Assembly (NCBI GenBank): GCA_020744225.1
Contig: JAGMWG010000010.1
Coordinates: forward strand, 62,001 to 126,000
DNA from: Paraphoma chrysanthemicola
Taxonomy: Eukaryota; Ascomycota; Dothideomycetes; Pleosporales; Phaeosphaeriaceae
Length of the DNA: 64,000 nt
Direction: 5' to 3'
Each line of letters starts with the position of its first letter. Position 1 is the stretch's first letter. Shown here piece after piece: positions 54,946 through 64,000 of this stretch. The notes below the pieces were generated by a model that was not told the DNA's origin, did not search any database, and saw nothing but the letters and a program-made list of their open reading frames with translations. A program made the position numbers and the translations under genes.

Positions 54946-57117
54946 CGATATGTCAGAATGCGATTGATCTGACGCTTTACAACCATCGGAGCTTGCATAA
55001 GCTCACTTTGATCGAAGATTCTGGCCCGAGGACGGCCGAACGCTCGTGCAATGTATGGCTCAAGAGGCACTTTCTCTGGAATACCGTTGGACATGTCTGT
55101 CGTGGGTACCTGAAACCAGTCTTGAGTCGCAGAAATCCGCTGTGCGCAAGATGGCAGGGCTGTGGTCAAATAATAGTCTTACAAAAATCGAAGCGGCAGT
55201 ATTCCGGGACCCTTTGAGTTATTGCCGCTGAGAGCTTATACAACTAAGTTCTTGAGCATAATGGAGCAGCAAACCACTCCCATGTCCGTCACCTCTCGAC
55301 AGGCAGGCAACTGTGGTAGTGAAGGGACGAAGTCGCGGAGTGTGACTGCGGTTGAGGAGGTTCACCACTGCATACTCCATCTCACCATCTGAACGAGTGC
55401 TTCGTAGTCGGCACCAGGCCTCACCACGAGATTCTCTATCTTGCTATCACTTACGTCATGTTCGCATTTGCGCGTTCCGAGAGCCTGTATAGCTTCGGTG
55501 CTTTTTCAGACAACCGTAAGACGCGGGAGAACGCTACACAGATATTTCGGACCTCGAAATAGAGCGAATCAGGGCACGAGTCTGAAACAGCTGTGCCAGG
55601 ACTGGAAAGTTCTATGGCAATATCTGGATTTGCTCCTCAGGCATAGCATAAGAGATGCATGATCGTTCGACAGGCAAACAAAGATCTGATGTAAGTTCAT
55701 TATTCATCGGTCGCGTTAGATACCTAGAGTACAGCTCCAAAGAGTCAGTCGTCGCCCGGATCGTCAGCAAATTTAGTCGACCACAAAGCACCATCTCCGT
55801 ACATGCGCGATCGACCAGCGCATGAAGCTCCTGGTTATCGACCCAATAATCTGCCAGTGCTTTCAGGATCTGAGGTTTGGCTGTGGAATTTCTGACGTAT
55901 ATTGAGCCACAGATGAGCAAATTCCCGGGTTGTCGTGAAGTGCGTAAAGGTGCTTGTTACATTCCTTCCACCAGGCGTTAATCTTCATATACCGGGCTCG
56001 CAATGGTTGATCGTGATGGAGAAAGGTTATATTTAGAGCGGGCGCGTTTCAAGTCATACTATAGGTTCATGTCTGGACATTTCCGATCAAGAGACAGCTG
56101 GTGTTCAGCTTGATGATGTCCAGGTGGCGAAAATCTGACCACACGAGGCTACAACATTGATCAGACCGTTTGGAGATCGTGTCCGTGCCACACCAGACTA
56201 ATTGGCCGAGTCGGTCGTTGTTTCCGGGACCGGTAAAACGGGTAATATGAAGCAGAGCTACTTCGATCCTACACGGAAGTGTCCTTGAATCATTTTGTTC
56301 TGGACGGCAAAATCCTCCGCGGGTGCTCTTGTCGTCATACAACTCGTGGGACTGCGGGAGAACAGATACTGCCGAAATGCACGCCTTCAAGCCACAACGC
56401 TCACGCATCAGGAGGCGTTGCTTGCGTGGTTAAACTCGCATTTTGCCAGCGACGAAAGGACAACATCACGACTCAGAACATTCCATGCATGGTTAGATTG
56501 TTGCGCATGATGATCTCTGGGATGCAAATTTGGCGGATCGTGTTCATCTACCCTGCTGTTGTCCCTGATGACCCAGCAACCAGGATCTTTCAGTTTCGAT
56601 ATTGAAAAAACATGCAGGAACATCCTTCTCTCTAGACATGTATCTCGTATTATGACTGGACTTTCGGATTTAGACTGTTGACATCTAGAATCACCTGTCC
56701 ATGTACAGCGCATTGCACACCTCGGAGACGGAGCGGACACATGGATGGGACCTGCATCGCACGTGGCTCCTCATTATCCGGGGCAACCCTCCGCCAAATC
56801 TCGCTACAATGATTGCGACAACCAATGTGCTTGCGCCCAGACCTTCTAGGAGGCGTTAGGCAATGGAGCCGCAGGTCGCCCCGCCGCCCCGAGGTCCAAG
56901 CCGGCTGATTTGTGGATTAGCTTGGGGACTCCGCATGTGGCGTCGCGGAGACAGGGTCGCTGCACGACCAGCACCAACGGCGATATTTCGCATCTGGAGA
57001 TGATCTGGACGTGGTATTGCCATGGGCCCGGTTAAAGAGCTGCAAGTGAGAACCGCGTCGACGGGCGGATAGATGAGAAGAAGAGAGCTAGAACATGACG
57101 GATTAACCGTGGGGTTG
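54946..57117. other. Remnant region upstream of the xylanase
   Basis: 2.2 kb with scattered coding-like minus-strand pieces, for example 55612-55920 (ALADYWVDNQELHALVDRAC, SLELYSRYLTRP) and about 55230-55380 (MEYAVVNLLNRSHTPRLRP). They cannot be joined into a gene and have no recognisable domain; they may be the 5' part of the pseudogene. The last few hundred bases are the xylanase promoter. Confidence 0.35.
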
Positions 57118-57125
57118 TATATATG
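57118..57125 (+). promoter_or_regulatory. TATA box of the xylanase gene
   Basis: tatatatg lies 71 bases before the xylanase ATG. A gtgggg just upstream (57109-57114) fits the CreA carbon-repression consensus SYGGRG, a short motif that occurs often by chance. Confidence 0.55.
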
Positions 57126-57195
57126 ATGGACCCCAGGAACGTGAGGATTTGATCCGCAGGCCAGCCAAACTCAAATCCACCAGCCCAACTTCAAG

Positions 57196-58248
57196 ATGCA
57201 CTTCTCCAACATCGTTGCCGGCCTGGCGCTCGCCAGTTCCGTCACTGCTGCGCCCAGCAAGCCAAAGGATGACAGCCTGTACAAGGCCATGCAACAGCGC
57301 GGCCGCAGCTTCATCGGCGCCGCCTTGACCTTCCACAGCAACGAGACCCGGGAGCTCGAAGTCTTAAAGCAGGATTTCAATTCCATCACACCAGAGAACG
57401 CGCAAAAGTGGGAGTCGGTCGAGCCCTCGCGAGGTGTCTTTACATTCGACGACGCAGACCGATATGTCAATTACGCCAAGAAGAACAAGCTGCAACTTCA
57501 TTGCCACACCCTCGTGTGGCACTCACAGCTTCCGGCATGGGTCTCCAACGGCAACTTCACCAACTCCACGCTCATCCAGGTCATGGAGGACCACATCAAG
57601 GCTGTTGCCGGCCGCTACAAGAACGATTGCACTCGATGGGACGTGGTTAACGAGGCATTGAACGAAGACGGTACCTACCGCGAGAGCGTCTGGTACAAGA
57701 CTATCGGCGAGGCCTACATTCCGATTGCTTTCAAGCTGGCCAAGAAGTACACTAACGCCAAGCTGTTTTACAACGACTACAACCTCGAGTTCAACGGCCC
57801 CAAGACCGCCGGCGCTGCCCGCATCGTCAAGCTCATCAAGTCTTACGGCGTCAAGATCGATGGTGTTGGCTACCAAGGCCACGTTACTTCTGAGCCCACC
57901 CCCACAGCACCTGGCCCAGCACCCGAACAGTCTGTCCTCGAGGCCGCTCTTCGCGCAACTGCTGATCTTGGCGTCGATGTCGCTTACACTGAGATCGATG
58001 TCCGCCTGAACACCCCGGTCACCCCAGAGAAGACCGCTGCTCAGGTTGCTACTTACAAGCGTATGGCCGCTAGCTGCTTGGCTGTCAAGAAATGCGTTGG
58101 TATGACTGTCTGGGGTCTCTCTGACAGGTACTCCTGGATCCCGGGTGTCTTTGCTGGCGAGGGCTCAGCGCTACTGTTTGACGAGAACTATCAGAGGAAG
58201 CCTGCGTACGATGGCTTCTTGGCTGGTATCACTGGCAAGAGGCATTAA
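57196..58248 (+). CDS. GH10 endo-1,4-beta-xylanase, secreted
   Basis: Intronless gene of 350 residues. The ATG at 57196 opens a signal peptide (MHFSNIVAGLALASSVTAAP). One family 10 glycoside hydrolase domain fills the rest: FNSITPENAQKWESVEP, HCHTLVWHSQLPAW, the acid/base Glu in WDVVNEALNEDG, the nucleophile Glu in VAYTEIDVR, and VWGLSDRYSWIPG near the C-terminus. It cleaves the xylan backbone outside the cell. There is no cellulose-binding module. A TATA box lies 71 bases upstream of the start. Expression of such genes is usually induced by xylose polymers and repressed by glucose. Confidence 0.96.
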   Translation: MHFSNIVAGLALASSVTAAPSKPKDDSLYKAMQQRGRSFIGAALTFHSNETRELEVLKQDFNSITPENAQKWESVEPSRGVFTFDDADRYVNYAKKNKLQLHCHTLVWHSQLPAWVSNGNFTNSTLIQVMEDHIKAVAGRYKNDCTRWDVVNEALNEDGTYRESVWYKTIGEAYIPIAFKLAKKYTNAKLFYNDYNLEFNGPKTAGAARIVKLIKSYGVKIDGVGYQGHVTSEPTPTAPGPAPEQSVLEAALRATADLGVDVAYTEIDVRLNTPVTPEKTAAQVATYKRMAASCLAVKKCVGMTVWGLSDRYSWIPGVFAGEGSALLFDENYQRKPAYDGFLAGITGKRH

Positions 58249-59796
58249 AGCTCCTCCACTCTTGCAGGGAGCGTAGATTTGCACATATATGATAGTATGT
58301 AAAACAATAGTATTTTTGAACTGAATATCTCGATCCATTGCATGGTTCTACGTACTGATCTTGGATTCACTGATCTCAAGCCGCTCGTATTACGTCAATT
58401 GGAGCTTCTCGTTCGGGACATCCGTTGTCCAATCTTGACAGCTCGAAAATCGCTTCATCGCACTCTGAACCCTTTCGCCATGCCCGGCTTCTCTCCAAGA
58501 AGCTCCAGGATGAGACTATGATCAAGTGTCCTGCCGTTTAGCTTCACCGCACGCCGATGGTGTCCATACTCAAAGCACCAGGCACTATTTCGTATGCGGT
58601 TGTCCCGCTTTTCGACTCCAATCGCTAGTCCGCCAGAGCTGAGCGCATGCCACACCCGCTTAGCCATGCCAATGTCAACTGTGACGGTTTGGCTGTCTTG
58701 CTGCACAGTTGGATATCTGGCTAGGTCCTTGGTGAGTATGAGCTGGAAGGCCCAAAAGTTCAAATTTGTTGCTGCGATCGCAAATAGCTCATCTACTACG
58801 TCTCGGCTGCGGATGCGACGCGTATATGCACGTGCACACGATCTCGCGAGCTTGTACGGCAAATGACAATGGCTTGTGGATGAACGCAAAGGGCGCCTGT
58901 GAAATCTAGGCACAATCCTCCGCCCTCATGATCATGAATCGCCATTGACACGTATTTTTGGACAGCGGAAGCTGCAGCAAATGCCCTGCATCATCAGGTG
59001 TATCCATAATTCGTGCCCATCTAAGCTTAGTCGTTGTAGACGATCAGACCTCACATTACTGCCATGCCGAGGCTTTAACATCTTCAATATAGTCTGCAAC
59101 TTCTCGTCTCATTTATACAATACTGTGAGGCTGACAGCCCTCTATAGATATGCGAACTGAAAGAAGCTGTCGTTAATCGACCGGGCACAAACGAGCGACG
59201 CCAGCACAGCGGTGGTCGCCCGGGAATGATGAAACCGTGACATCGCTGGCAAGGGAGATCTGGCGTCGCAAGACTAAACATACAGCACTGGAGACGAAGT
59301 AATAACAATACTAAGCGTGAAAACGACGTGGGCATGTAGATTGTGAAGCAGATCATCGATAGTGATGTGGTGTCGCGTCGACGCGTCGAAAGCGGCTTCG
59401 GCAAGACGCGGCTAATCCTGCCTCGTAGAACAATCAATGACATAAGCAGTGGTCTCTTCTCAGACTTCGCAAATGACCCATCAATTGACATTGTTCACAT
59501 TTAGAGCAAATGCTTTTGTGGCCAAGTCGCGCAAAGCTGGTTTTCCATCGCCAAAACGCGCCGAAGGCGTCCCGGTGGAGCCATGACATTCACATGACGA
59601 TGATTGACGATGCAGAGCCGCAAGCGAGGGCGTTTGCCGATCTCATGATGGCTACGTCATATCCCTAGCAGCGCTGGTTCTTAACGAAGCTTGTCCTCTA
59701 CCTGTAAAACTCATCTATACCACACATTGAAGGCCATCTCGACACTCAATTTAGCTTAATAATTCGTTTTCACCCATCTCTCCATCCACATCAATC
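58249..59796. other. Intergenic stretch with one weak frame
   Basis: 1.5 kb. On the minus strand 58455-58913 is open for 152 codons (VVDELFAIAATNLNFWAFQL, GGLAIGVEKRDNRIRNSAW) and looks protein-like, but it has no ATG near its start and no known domain, so it may be a gene fragment. The rest shows nothing; the last part is the promoter of the next gene. Confidence 0.35.
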
Positions 59797-60361
59797 ATGG
59801 GACTATTCAGCAGCAGCACCGAGAAGAGCACGTTGGCGCAACACCCCGTCAACCCTGACATCACACGGCAATACGGCTCAGGCGCTGAGCAAGACCGCTA
59901 TGGAAGCCACTTCGGCGCAAGCACAGCGAAGATCGAGCAAGGCATCAACAAGGGCATCGACAAGGTCAAGGAGGCGGCACAGTACAAGGGCGATGGCGCA
60001 GAGCAAGATCGCTACAACAGCCACTTCTCCCCTGCTGCACATGGCACCGATGCATACAGACTGCAACAAGCAGTCGAGAGCTTGAAGAAGAAGGCCAGCG
60101 GACAGGCAAAGACGTCTTCGAGTTTCGGTCTTGGCTACGATGGTCGGAGAAGGGCAGAGCTACTTGCTGGCGGCAACGGCTCGGGTGCGGAGCAGGTACG
60201 TGACAGGTATCACTCCGCCAGACGTCTCTAACATTGTGCAGGACAACCTTGGCGGACACTTTGCCTTACATCGCGGCACAGTCGAGAGCGCCGCACAGAA
60301 GGTGCAAGATGGGGCCAAGCGCGTACAAGATGGCGCGAAGAACGTACTTGAGAAGCGATAG
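59797..60361 (+). CDS. GAEQD-repeat hydrophilic protein
   Basis: Two exons, 59797-60195 and 60242-60361, with a 46-base intron, encode 172 residues. The unspliced frame would end shortly after the donor; splicing completes a third repeat. Repeats read GSGAEQDRYGSHFG, GDGAEQDRYNSHFS and GSGAEQDNLGGHFA. Two further pairs of related helices occur: KGIDKVKEAAQYK and, at the end, AAQKVQDGAKRVQDGAKNV, an amphipathic, LEA-like pattern. There is no Cys, signal peptide or membrane segment. Similar hydrophilic proteins rise under stress or in conidia, but that is inference; the family is not known to me. Confidence 0.75.
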
Positions 60362-60691
60362 ACTGGTGATTGAGAACTTAGGGATCGGCTCATGACTGGT
60401 ACAACCTAAAATCATGTACAACAGAACGACACTATTACAGCGGCTCAAAATGAATATGAATAATCACACAATGCAACAACACAACCACAATTGCAAGTAG
60501 ACTGGCCAGGTCTCATTGAATGTCTAGCATAAACGAAAGAAAGAAGAAAACCAAGAACAAACATGCACAACTGTATCCAAAATAAACCCCCACAAGCGAA
60601 CACGACCAAATTTCAACCAATGCACCACATCTTCACCATCCTTCCACCCCACCATCTCCTACTCCAACTTCTCCTCTTCAATGCATCCTCT
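60362..60691. other. Convergent intergenic region
   Basis: 330 bases between two 3' ends, A-rich and C-rich in parts. No gene is seen. Confidence 0.45.
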
Positions 60692-61137
60692 CTACTGACA
60701 AACAATAACTCCATTGCTCAAATCTACCCTTCCAAAATCCACATCGTCGCCTCCAGCCCTGATCGTCGCAACTCGCTGCCTCCCGGCCGCGTCCCTGAAG
60801 ATATTGCACGTGCCTGACGCACTTCCGACAACGAGCGCGCGGTTCGCAATCAGCGGGTTTCCGAGGCCGGCGAAGTTGGCGCGGATGGAAATGCGTTGGT
60901 TGTTGGCGGGGATGATGCGCTGGACGGCAACGTCTTGTGCATCGTTGGAAAGTTGAACGCGCACGGTGCGAGCCTATGGTAGGTTAGCAAGTGAGATGGG
61001 GGAGCCAGGAAGAGAATGGTAGGGGTTTGGGGACTTACCTGACGAGCATCGATTTCGGCGGTGGGTGCATCGATATCGACGGGTGCGGTGGCCGCGAAGG
61101 CGGCAAAGAGGGAGGCGATGATGATTGTAGCGCGCAT
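60692..61137 (-). CDS. Small secreted protein
   Basis: Two exons, 61039-61137 and 60692-60973, with a 65-base intron, encode 126 residues. A signal peptide (MRATIIIASLFAAFAATAP) is followed by a short acidic pro-like stretch ending in ARQ, then a beta-rich domain of about 90 residues (VQLSNDAQDVAVQRIIP, NPLIANRALVVGSASGTCNI, GGDDVDFGRVDLSNGVIVCQ). Only two Cys are present in the mature chain and could form one disulfide. No named family is recognised. Size and secretion are like many fungal apoplastic proteins. Confidence 0.75.
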
Positions 61138-62184
61138 TTTGATGGTTGTTTTGGTTGGGTGGTGAAGAACTTGTAGTTGTTGAAATTGAAGGATGAGATT
61201 GAAGTATGAATACTGAGATAGTGTATGAGTTTGTTCCTGTTGTGATGCTTCTCCAAACACCATACCTTCCTCACTCTCTTATACACTTCTTCCTCTTCGG
61301 AATTTCATCTATCCGCAACCTCGCCATCCTTCTTTTAGTCTCGTCGCGCAGTCTGCCTTCTCGACTCAGCCTCGCCATCCTCACACAACATGAACGCGAC
61401 TCTTTGTGTCGTCAGCACATCGGTCCGCACAGTTCTTTCTTTGTGCCTCGCCGCGCATGTCTCTGGGCGAAACGCTGCACAAAATGGTCAAAAATTGCAA
61501 GTTTAGAACGAATGTCGTAAAACTCATATGAAGTTGACGACGCAAGGACTGGGCATCGGGCGTTCGAGTGACTTGGAGGCTATGTTTGGTGGATGCGTTC
61601 TTTGCTGAGGTGAGATGTCGTGGATCTGGAGATGTCTCGCGAAGTGGTCGAAGCTTCCCCACATGTTGTCATGTTTCAAGGCAAACCGACTGTGATTGGT
61701 CTGACTGTTTCGTGGAGACTACTTTTGGAGCTTATATGCCACAACATCGTCGAAATGTTCACAACTGCCGTAGGGTGCCTCGGCGGCAAATTTGGAGATG
61801 AAGAAAATTGGTGAGAAGTTTGTACGTGTATGTTTCTGTGCCATACGGGCGAAGGAGGCGCAGGCACAGGCCTTGAAACGACTCGCTCGTGAAGGAATGC
61901 GTAGACCACAGGTTTGCCAATCGATGACTGAATCAAAGCTGCAAAGTAATCTAACGGGTGCCCGTATTAGATGCGAGTATTCTTACAACTCTCCGAGCAC
62001 GTGAAACTCGTGCCTACCTAGGTGAAACTCGAGGTTGGACTGAATCATGTGTCTTTGCGAGGATTATCATAGCAAGTTCGATTCAGCAGTTTGGTGTCTC
62101 TCATGAGTAAGTATCCTCTTTAACCATACTATCGTGCTAGCTAAGCTAGGAGCCTCTAACTACGCGCGCCATCTTTGGACGTGT
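61138..62184. other. Intergenic stretch
   Basis: About 1.05 kb upstream of the small secreted protein gene (-). A short direct repeat gtgaaactcg occurs twice near 62001-62031. No gene is seen. Confidence 0.45.
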
Positions 62185-64000
62185 TCACCAGCGTCGCCGC
62201 ATGATGAACTCGCCCATCCGCTCAGCCCTACGATACAACAGCGACTCTCGAGGTGAGTCATCCTCTCCAGCCTTCTCATCCTTGCCAACGACCTTGTGCA
62301 GCCATCTACCCAAGGAGACATGTCGCTTGTGCTTCTTCGCCTGTGTGCTGTCTTTAGTCTGCACAGAACGACGGAGCAATGGCTCGCTTACGACGCGCTG
62401 CTTTGTTGGCTCGCGAACAGGAAATTCGAACTCTCGGTCGAGCAAGCCATCGTCGTAGATGGTGTAGGTTGGCTCCGGTGCTGGACCCCTGCCCACCAAT
62501 TTGCTCAGTTGAGCCGATACGCGCCGCAAGACGTTGAGCGACGACGCACGGCGGTGCGTCTTAGGCTTCGAATTAGAAAATCTCTTCCGCGTCCTGGGAA
62601 GCTTGAAGGCGACGTATGTGGGGAAGTACATGTCGCCGTACAAGCGCTCACTGTCATCCTCATAACTGACTTTACCTGGTCTAGCCGCAAAATCGATGTC
62701 GTCCCGAAGGGAGGCAGCGAAACCCATCAGCGCGGGAACCTCGTCGTCTGAGAGGTACTCAAATATCGAGCCAGCATCTTCGGCGAATACCCGAAATGCT
62801 TGTGTCGGTGGCTGATATGATATAGCTGGCAGGAGACCTTCTTCGTCGCCAGAAACCGTACCGTCGTCAGACACAGCCTCCGAATCCTCTTCAGTATCAT
62901 AACCAGAAACAGGAACATTCTCTTGTTGTCTATGTGGCATCCAGTACGGCTTAGGTGCGGTATGTCGCTGGAGGTTATCCCATTCGGCATCAGAAACTGG
63001 GGCATGGTGCGCGAGATACTGGAAGTCTGCCACTGCAACACCTCTCTTAGGCCCTGCTTGCACAAAGAAGTCGAAAGAGTACAACTTCCGCACCGTGTGC
63101 TCAACTAGCTGACTCGGATCGACAACGACTGGACGAAGTCCGGTCTTCAAGTCTACCACCGAGGACTTGCGTTTCAACACATGCTCTTGCTCGGATGGAG
63201 ATTCGAGCTCGCCAACGGGGTTCCAAGACTCAGACGCAACGGTCGAGCCGGAGTCAGTCGAGTCAATAGAGGTCCTGCGTTCCTGACTTCCAAGTCCGGT
63301 CAGGGACATATTTGCAAAGGTCGAATTCGCTAGGCCTATACGTGGGGGAGAGCTTTCGGGAGTGTTAGATGCTTGAACAGGCTCTAGCATGTCATCGACT
63401 GACGAAAGCCATCGATGGGGCTGGCTGAGAGCCCGCGCCTGATCGCCCACTGGAAGAGGAGACGTCATCGAGTCATTTTCGAGGGGAATATATTCTTTGT
63501 GCCTGTACTTGGTACGCGTCGATGCAAATGAGATGCGGCGCACCTTGCCTACTACTCCCGACTGTTCAGATGTGAGAAGCTCATCGGGATCCTCTCGCTT
63601 GGGCAAACGAGGCAAAGCGGCACGCTCAGGTGTGTTCGATCCGCCATTACCAGGCATGTCTGAAATAGTGGTCTTGTTCCTTCGATGACCGAGACGCTGA
63701 GGGCTATCGAGATTGAGGGTACCATTGCTCGCCAGATGCACATGGCTAGGGTTAGGATGCCCAACTGGTGCTTCGAAGCCGATCAGGGGATACATGAGCA
63801 TTGAAGCATGCTTATTGACAAAGTGAGTTGGTGGGCGTGGCAAACCATCGACCGGACTTGGATAGTTCTTTGGTGGAGGAATATGCATCATGCGCGTGTC
63901 AGATCCATTCCTCGATGGGATGTGGGTAGTATCATTGAAAACACCAGACGGGAGCGTGTTCCGACCGCCACGAGAGGGTGAAGAGCCACTGGAAGAAAAT
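62185..64000 (-). CDS. Large Ser/Arg-rich disordered protein, 3' part
   Basis: The frame is open from the window edge to the stop at 62185, over 600 codons. An ATG at 63891 lies inside it, but the frame continues upstream without a stop (SGSSPSRGGRNTLPSGVFND), so the gene starts outside the window. The protein is mostly disordered: phospho-site-like RRISFAS, RKSSVVD and RRTSID motifs, a more ordered middle (VRKLYSFDFFVQAGPKRGVA, DFQYLAHHAPVSDAEWDNLQ) and a basic C-terminus (KKHKRHVSLGRWLHKVVG). No domain is recognised. It is presumably a regulatory or scaffold protein; this is inference. Confidence 0.6.
   Translation of the reverse strand, partial: FSSSGSSPSRGGRNTLPSGVFNDTTHIPSRNGSDTRMMHIPPPKNYPSPVDGLPRPPTHFVNKHASMLMYPLIGFEAPVGHPNPSHVHLASNGTLNLDSPQRLGHRRNKTTISDMPGNGGSNTPERAALPRLPKREDPDELLTSEQSGVVGKVRRISFASTRTKYRHKEYIPLENDSMTSPLPVGDQARALSQPHRWLSSVDDMLEPVQASNTPESSPPRIGLANSTFANMSLTGLGSQERRTSIDSTDSGSTVASESWNPVGELESPSEQEHVLKRKSSVVDLKTGLRPVVVDPSQLVEHTVRKLYSFDFFVQAGPKRGVAVADFQYLAHHAPVSDAEWDNLQRHTAPKPYWMPHRQQENVPVSGYDTEEDSEAVSDDGTVSGDEEGLLPAISYQPPTQAFRVFAEDAGSIFEYLSDDEVPALMGFAASLRDDIDFAARPGKVSYEDDSERLYGDMYFPTYVAFKLPRTRKRFSNSKPKTHRRASSLNVLRRVSAQLSKLVGRGPAPEPTYTIYDDGLLDREFEFPVREPTKQRVVSEPLLRRSVQTKDSTQAKKHKRHVSLGRWLHKVVGKDEKAGEDDSPRESLLYRRAERMGEFIMRRRW

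Noticed and set aside
54946..57117. A HET-type or other incompatibility gene
   Set aside because: I searched the pieces for the HET hallmark (W.DA.CINQ) and other known motifs and found none.

Overview
This window comes from a filamentous ascomycete (Pezizomycotina). The gene set and gene style suggest Dothideomycetes, but that rank is inference. Protein genes carry short introns of about 47-90 bases with GTAAGT-like donors and CTAAC-like branch points. Gene order is mixed on both strands, and housekeeping genes such as GCP2, citrate synthase, YHM2, a Seb1/Nrd1-type protein and CLPTM1 alternate with fungal accessory genes.

Layout. 1-8 kb: end of the gamma-tubulin complex gene GCP2, a mitochondrial-type short-chain dehydrogenase, an unknown protein, then a gene-poor 3 kb with one orphan WSC-like exon. 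8-14 kb: a three-exon esterase, a secreted oxalate decarboxylase, a DUF1275 membrane protein and a 2EXR-domain protein. 15-26 kb: a CRT10-like WD protein, the citrate/oxoglutarate carrier YHM2 next to mitochondrial citrate synthase on the same strand, a CID-RRM RNA-binding protein (Seb1/Nrd1 type) and a LOG-family enzyme. 27-36 kb: CLPTM1, an AT-rich repeat relic, an alpha/beta hydrolase, a possibly broken C2H2 gene, an F-box-like/C2H2 protein and a small GPI-type protein with two Cys/His repeats. 36-47 kb: catabolic or accessory genes (MDR oxidoreductase, AidB-like acyl-CoA dehydrogenase, MFS transporter, two SDRs of which one is frameshifted, and a VOC protein). 47.8-48.1 kb: a U2 snRNA gene on the minus strand. 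48.6-52.2 kb: a sulfotransferase-like P-loop protein with a C-terminal membrane anchor and a secreted GMC oxidoreductase. 52-57 kb: a decayed region with a pseudogene carrying in-frame stops. 57-64 kb: a GH10 xylanase, a GAEQD-repeat protein, a small secreted protein and the 3' part of a large disordered protein cut by the window edge.

Functional links. Citrate synthase makes mitochondrial citrate and YHM2 exports it in exchange for oxoglutarate. The oxalate decarboxylase, xylanase and GMC oxidase are secreted enzymes that fit a plant-associated or litter-degrading life. The MFS/SDR/VOC/SDR block resembles a small uptake-and-oxidation unit, but no pathway can be named.

Most unusual observation: the U2 snRNA gene is split by a 50-base sequence with all signals of a spliceosomal intron, lying exactly between stem-loops IIa and IIb. 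U2 would then be needed to splice its own precursor.
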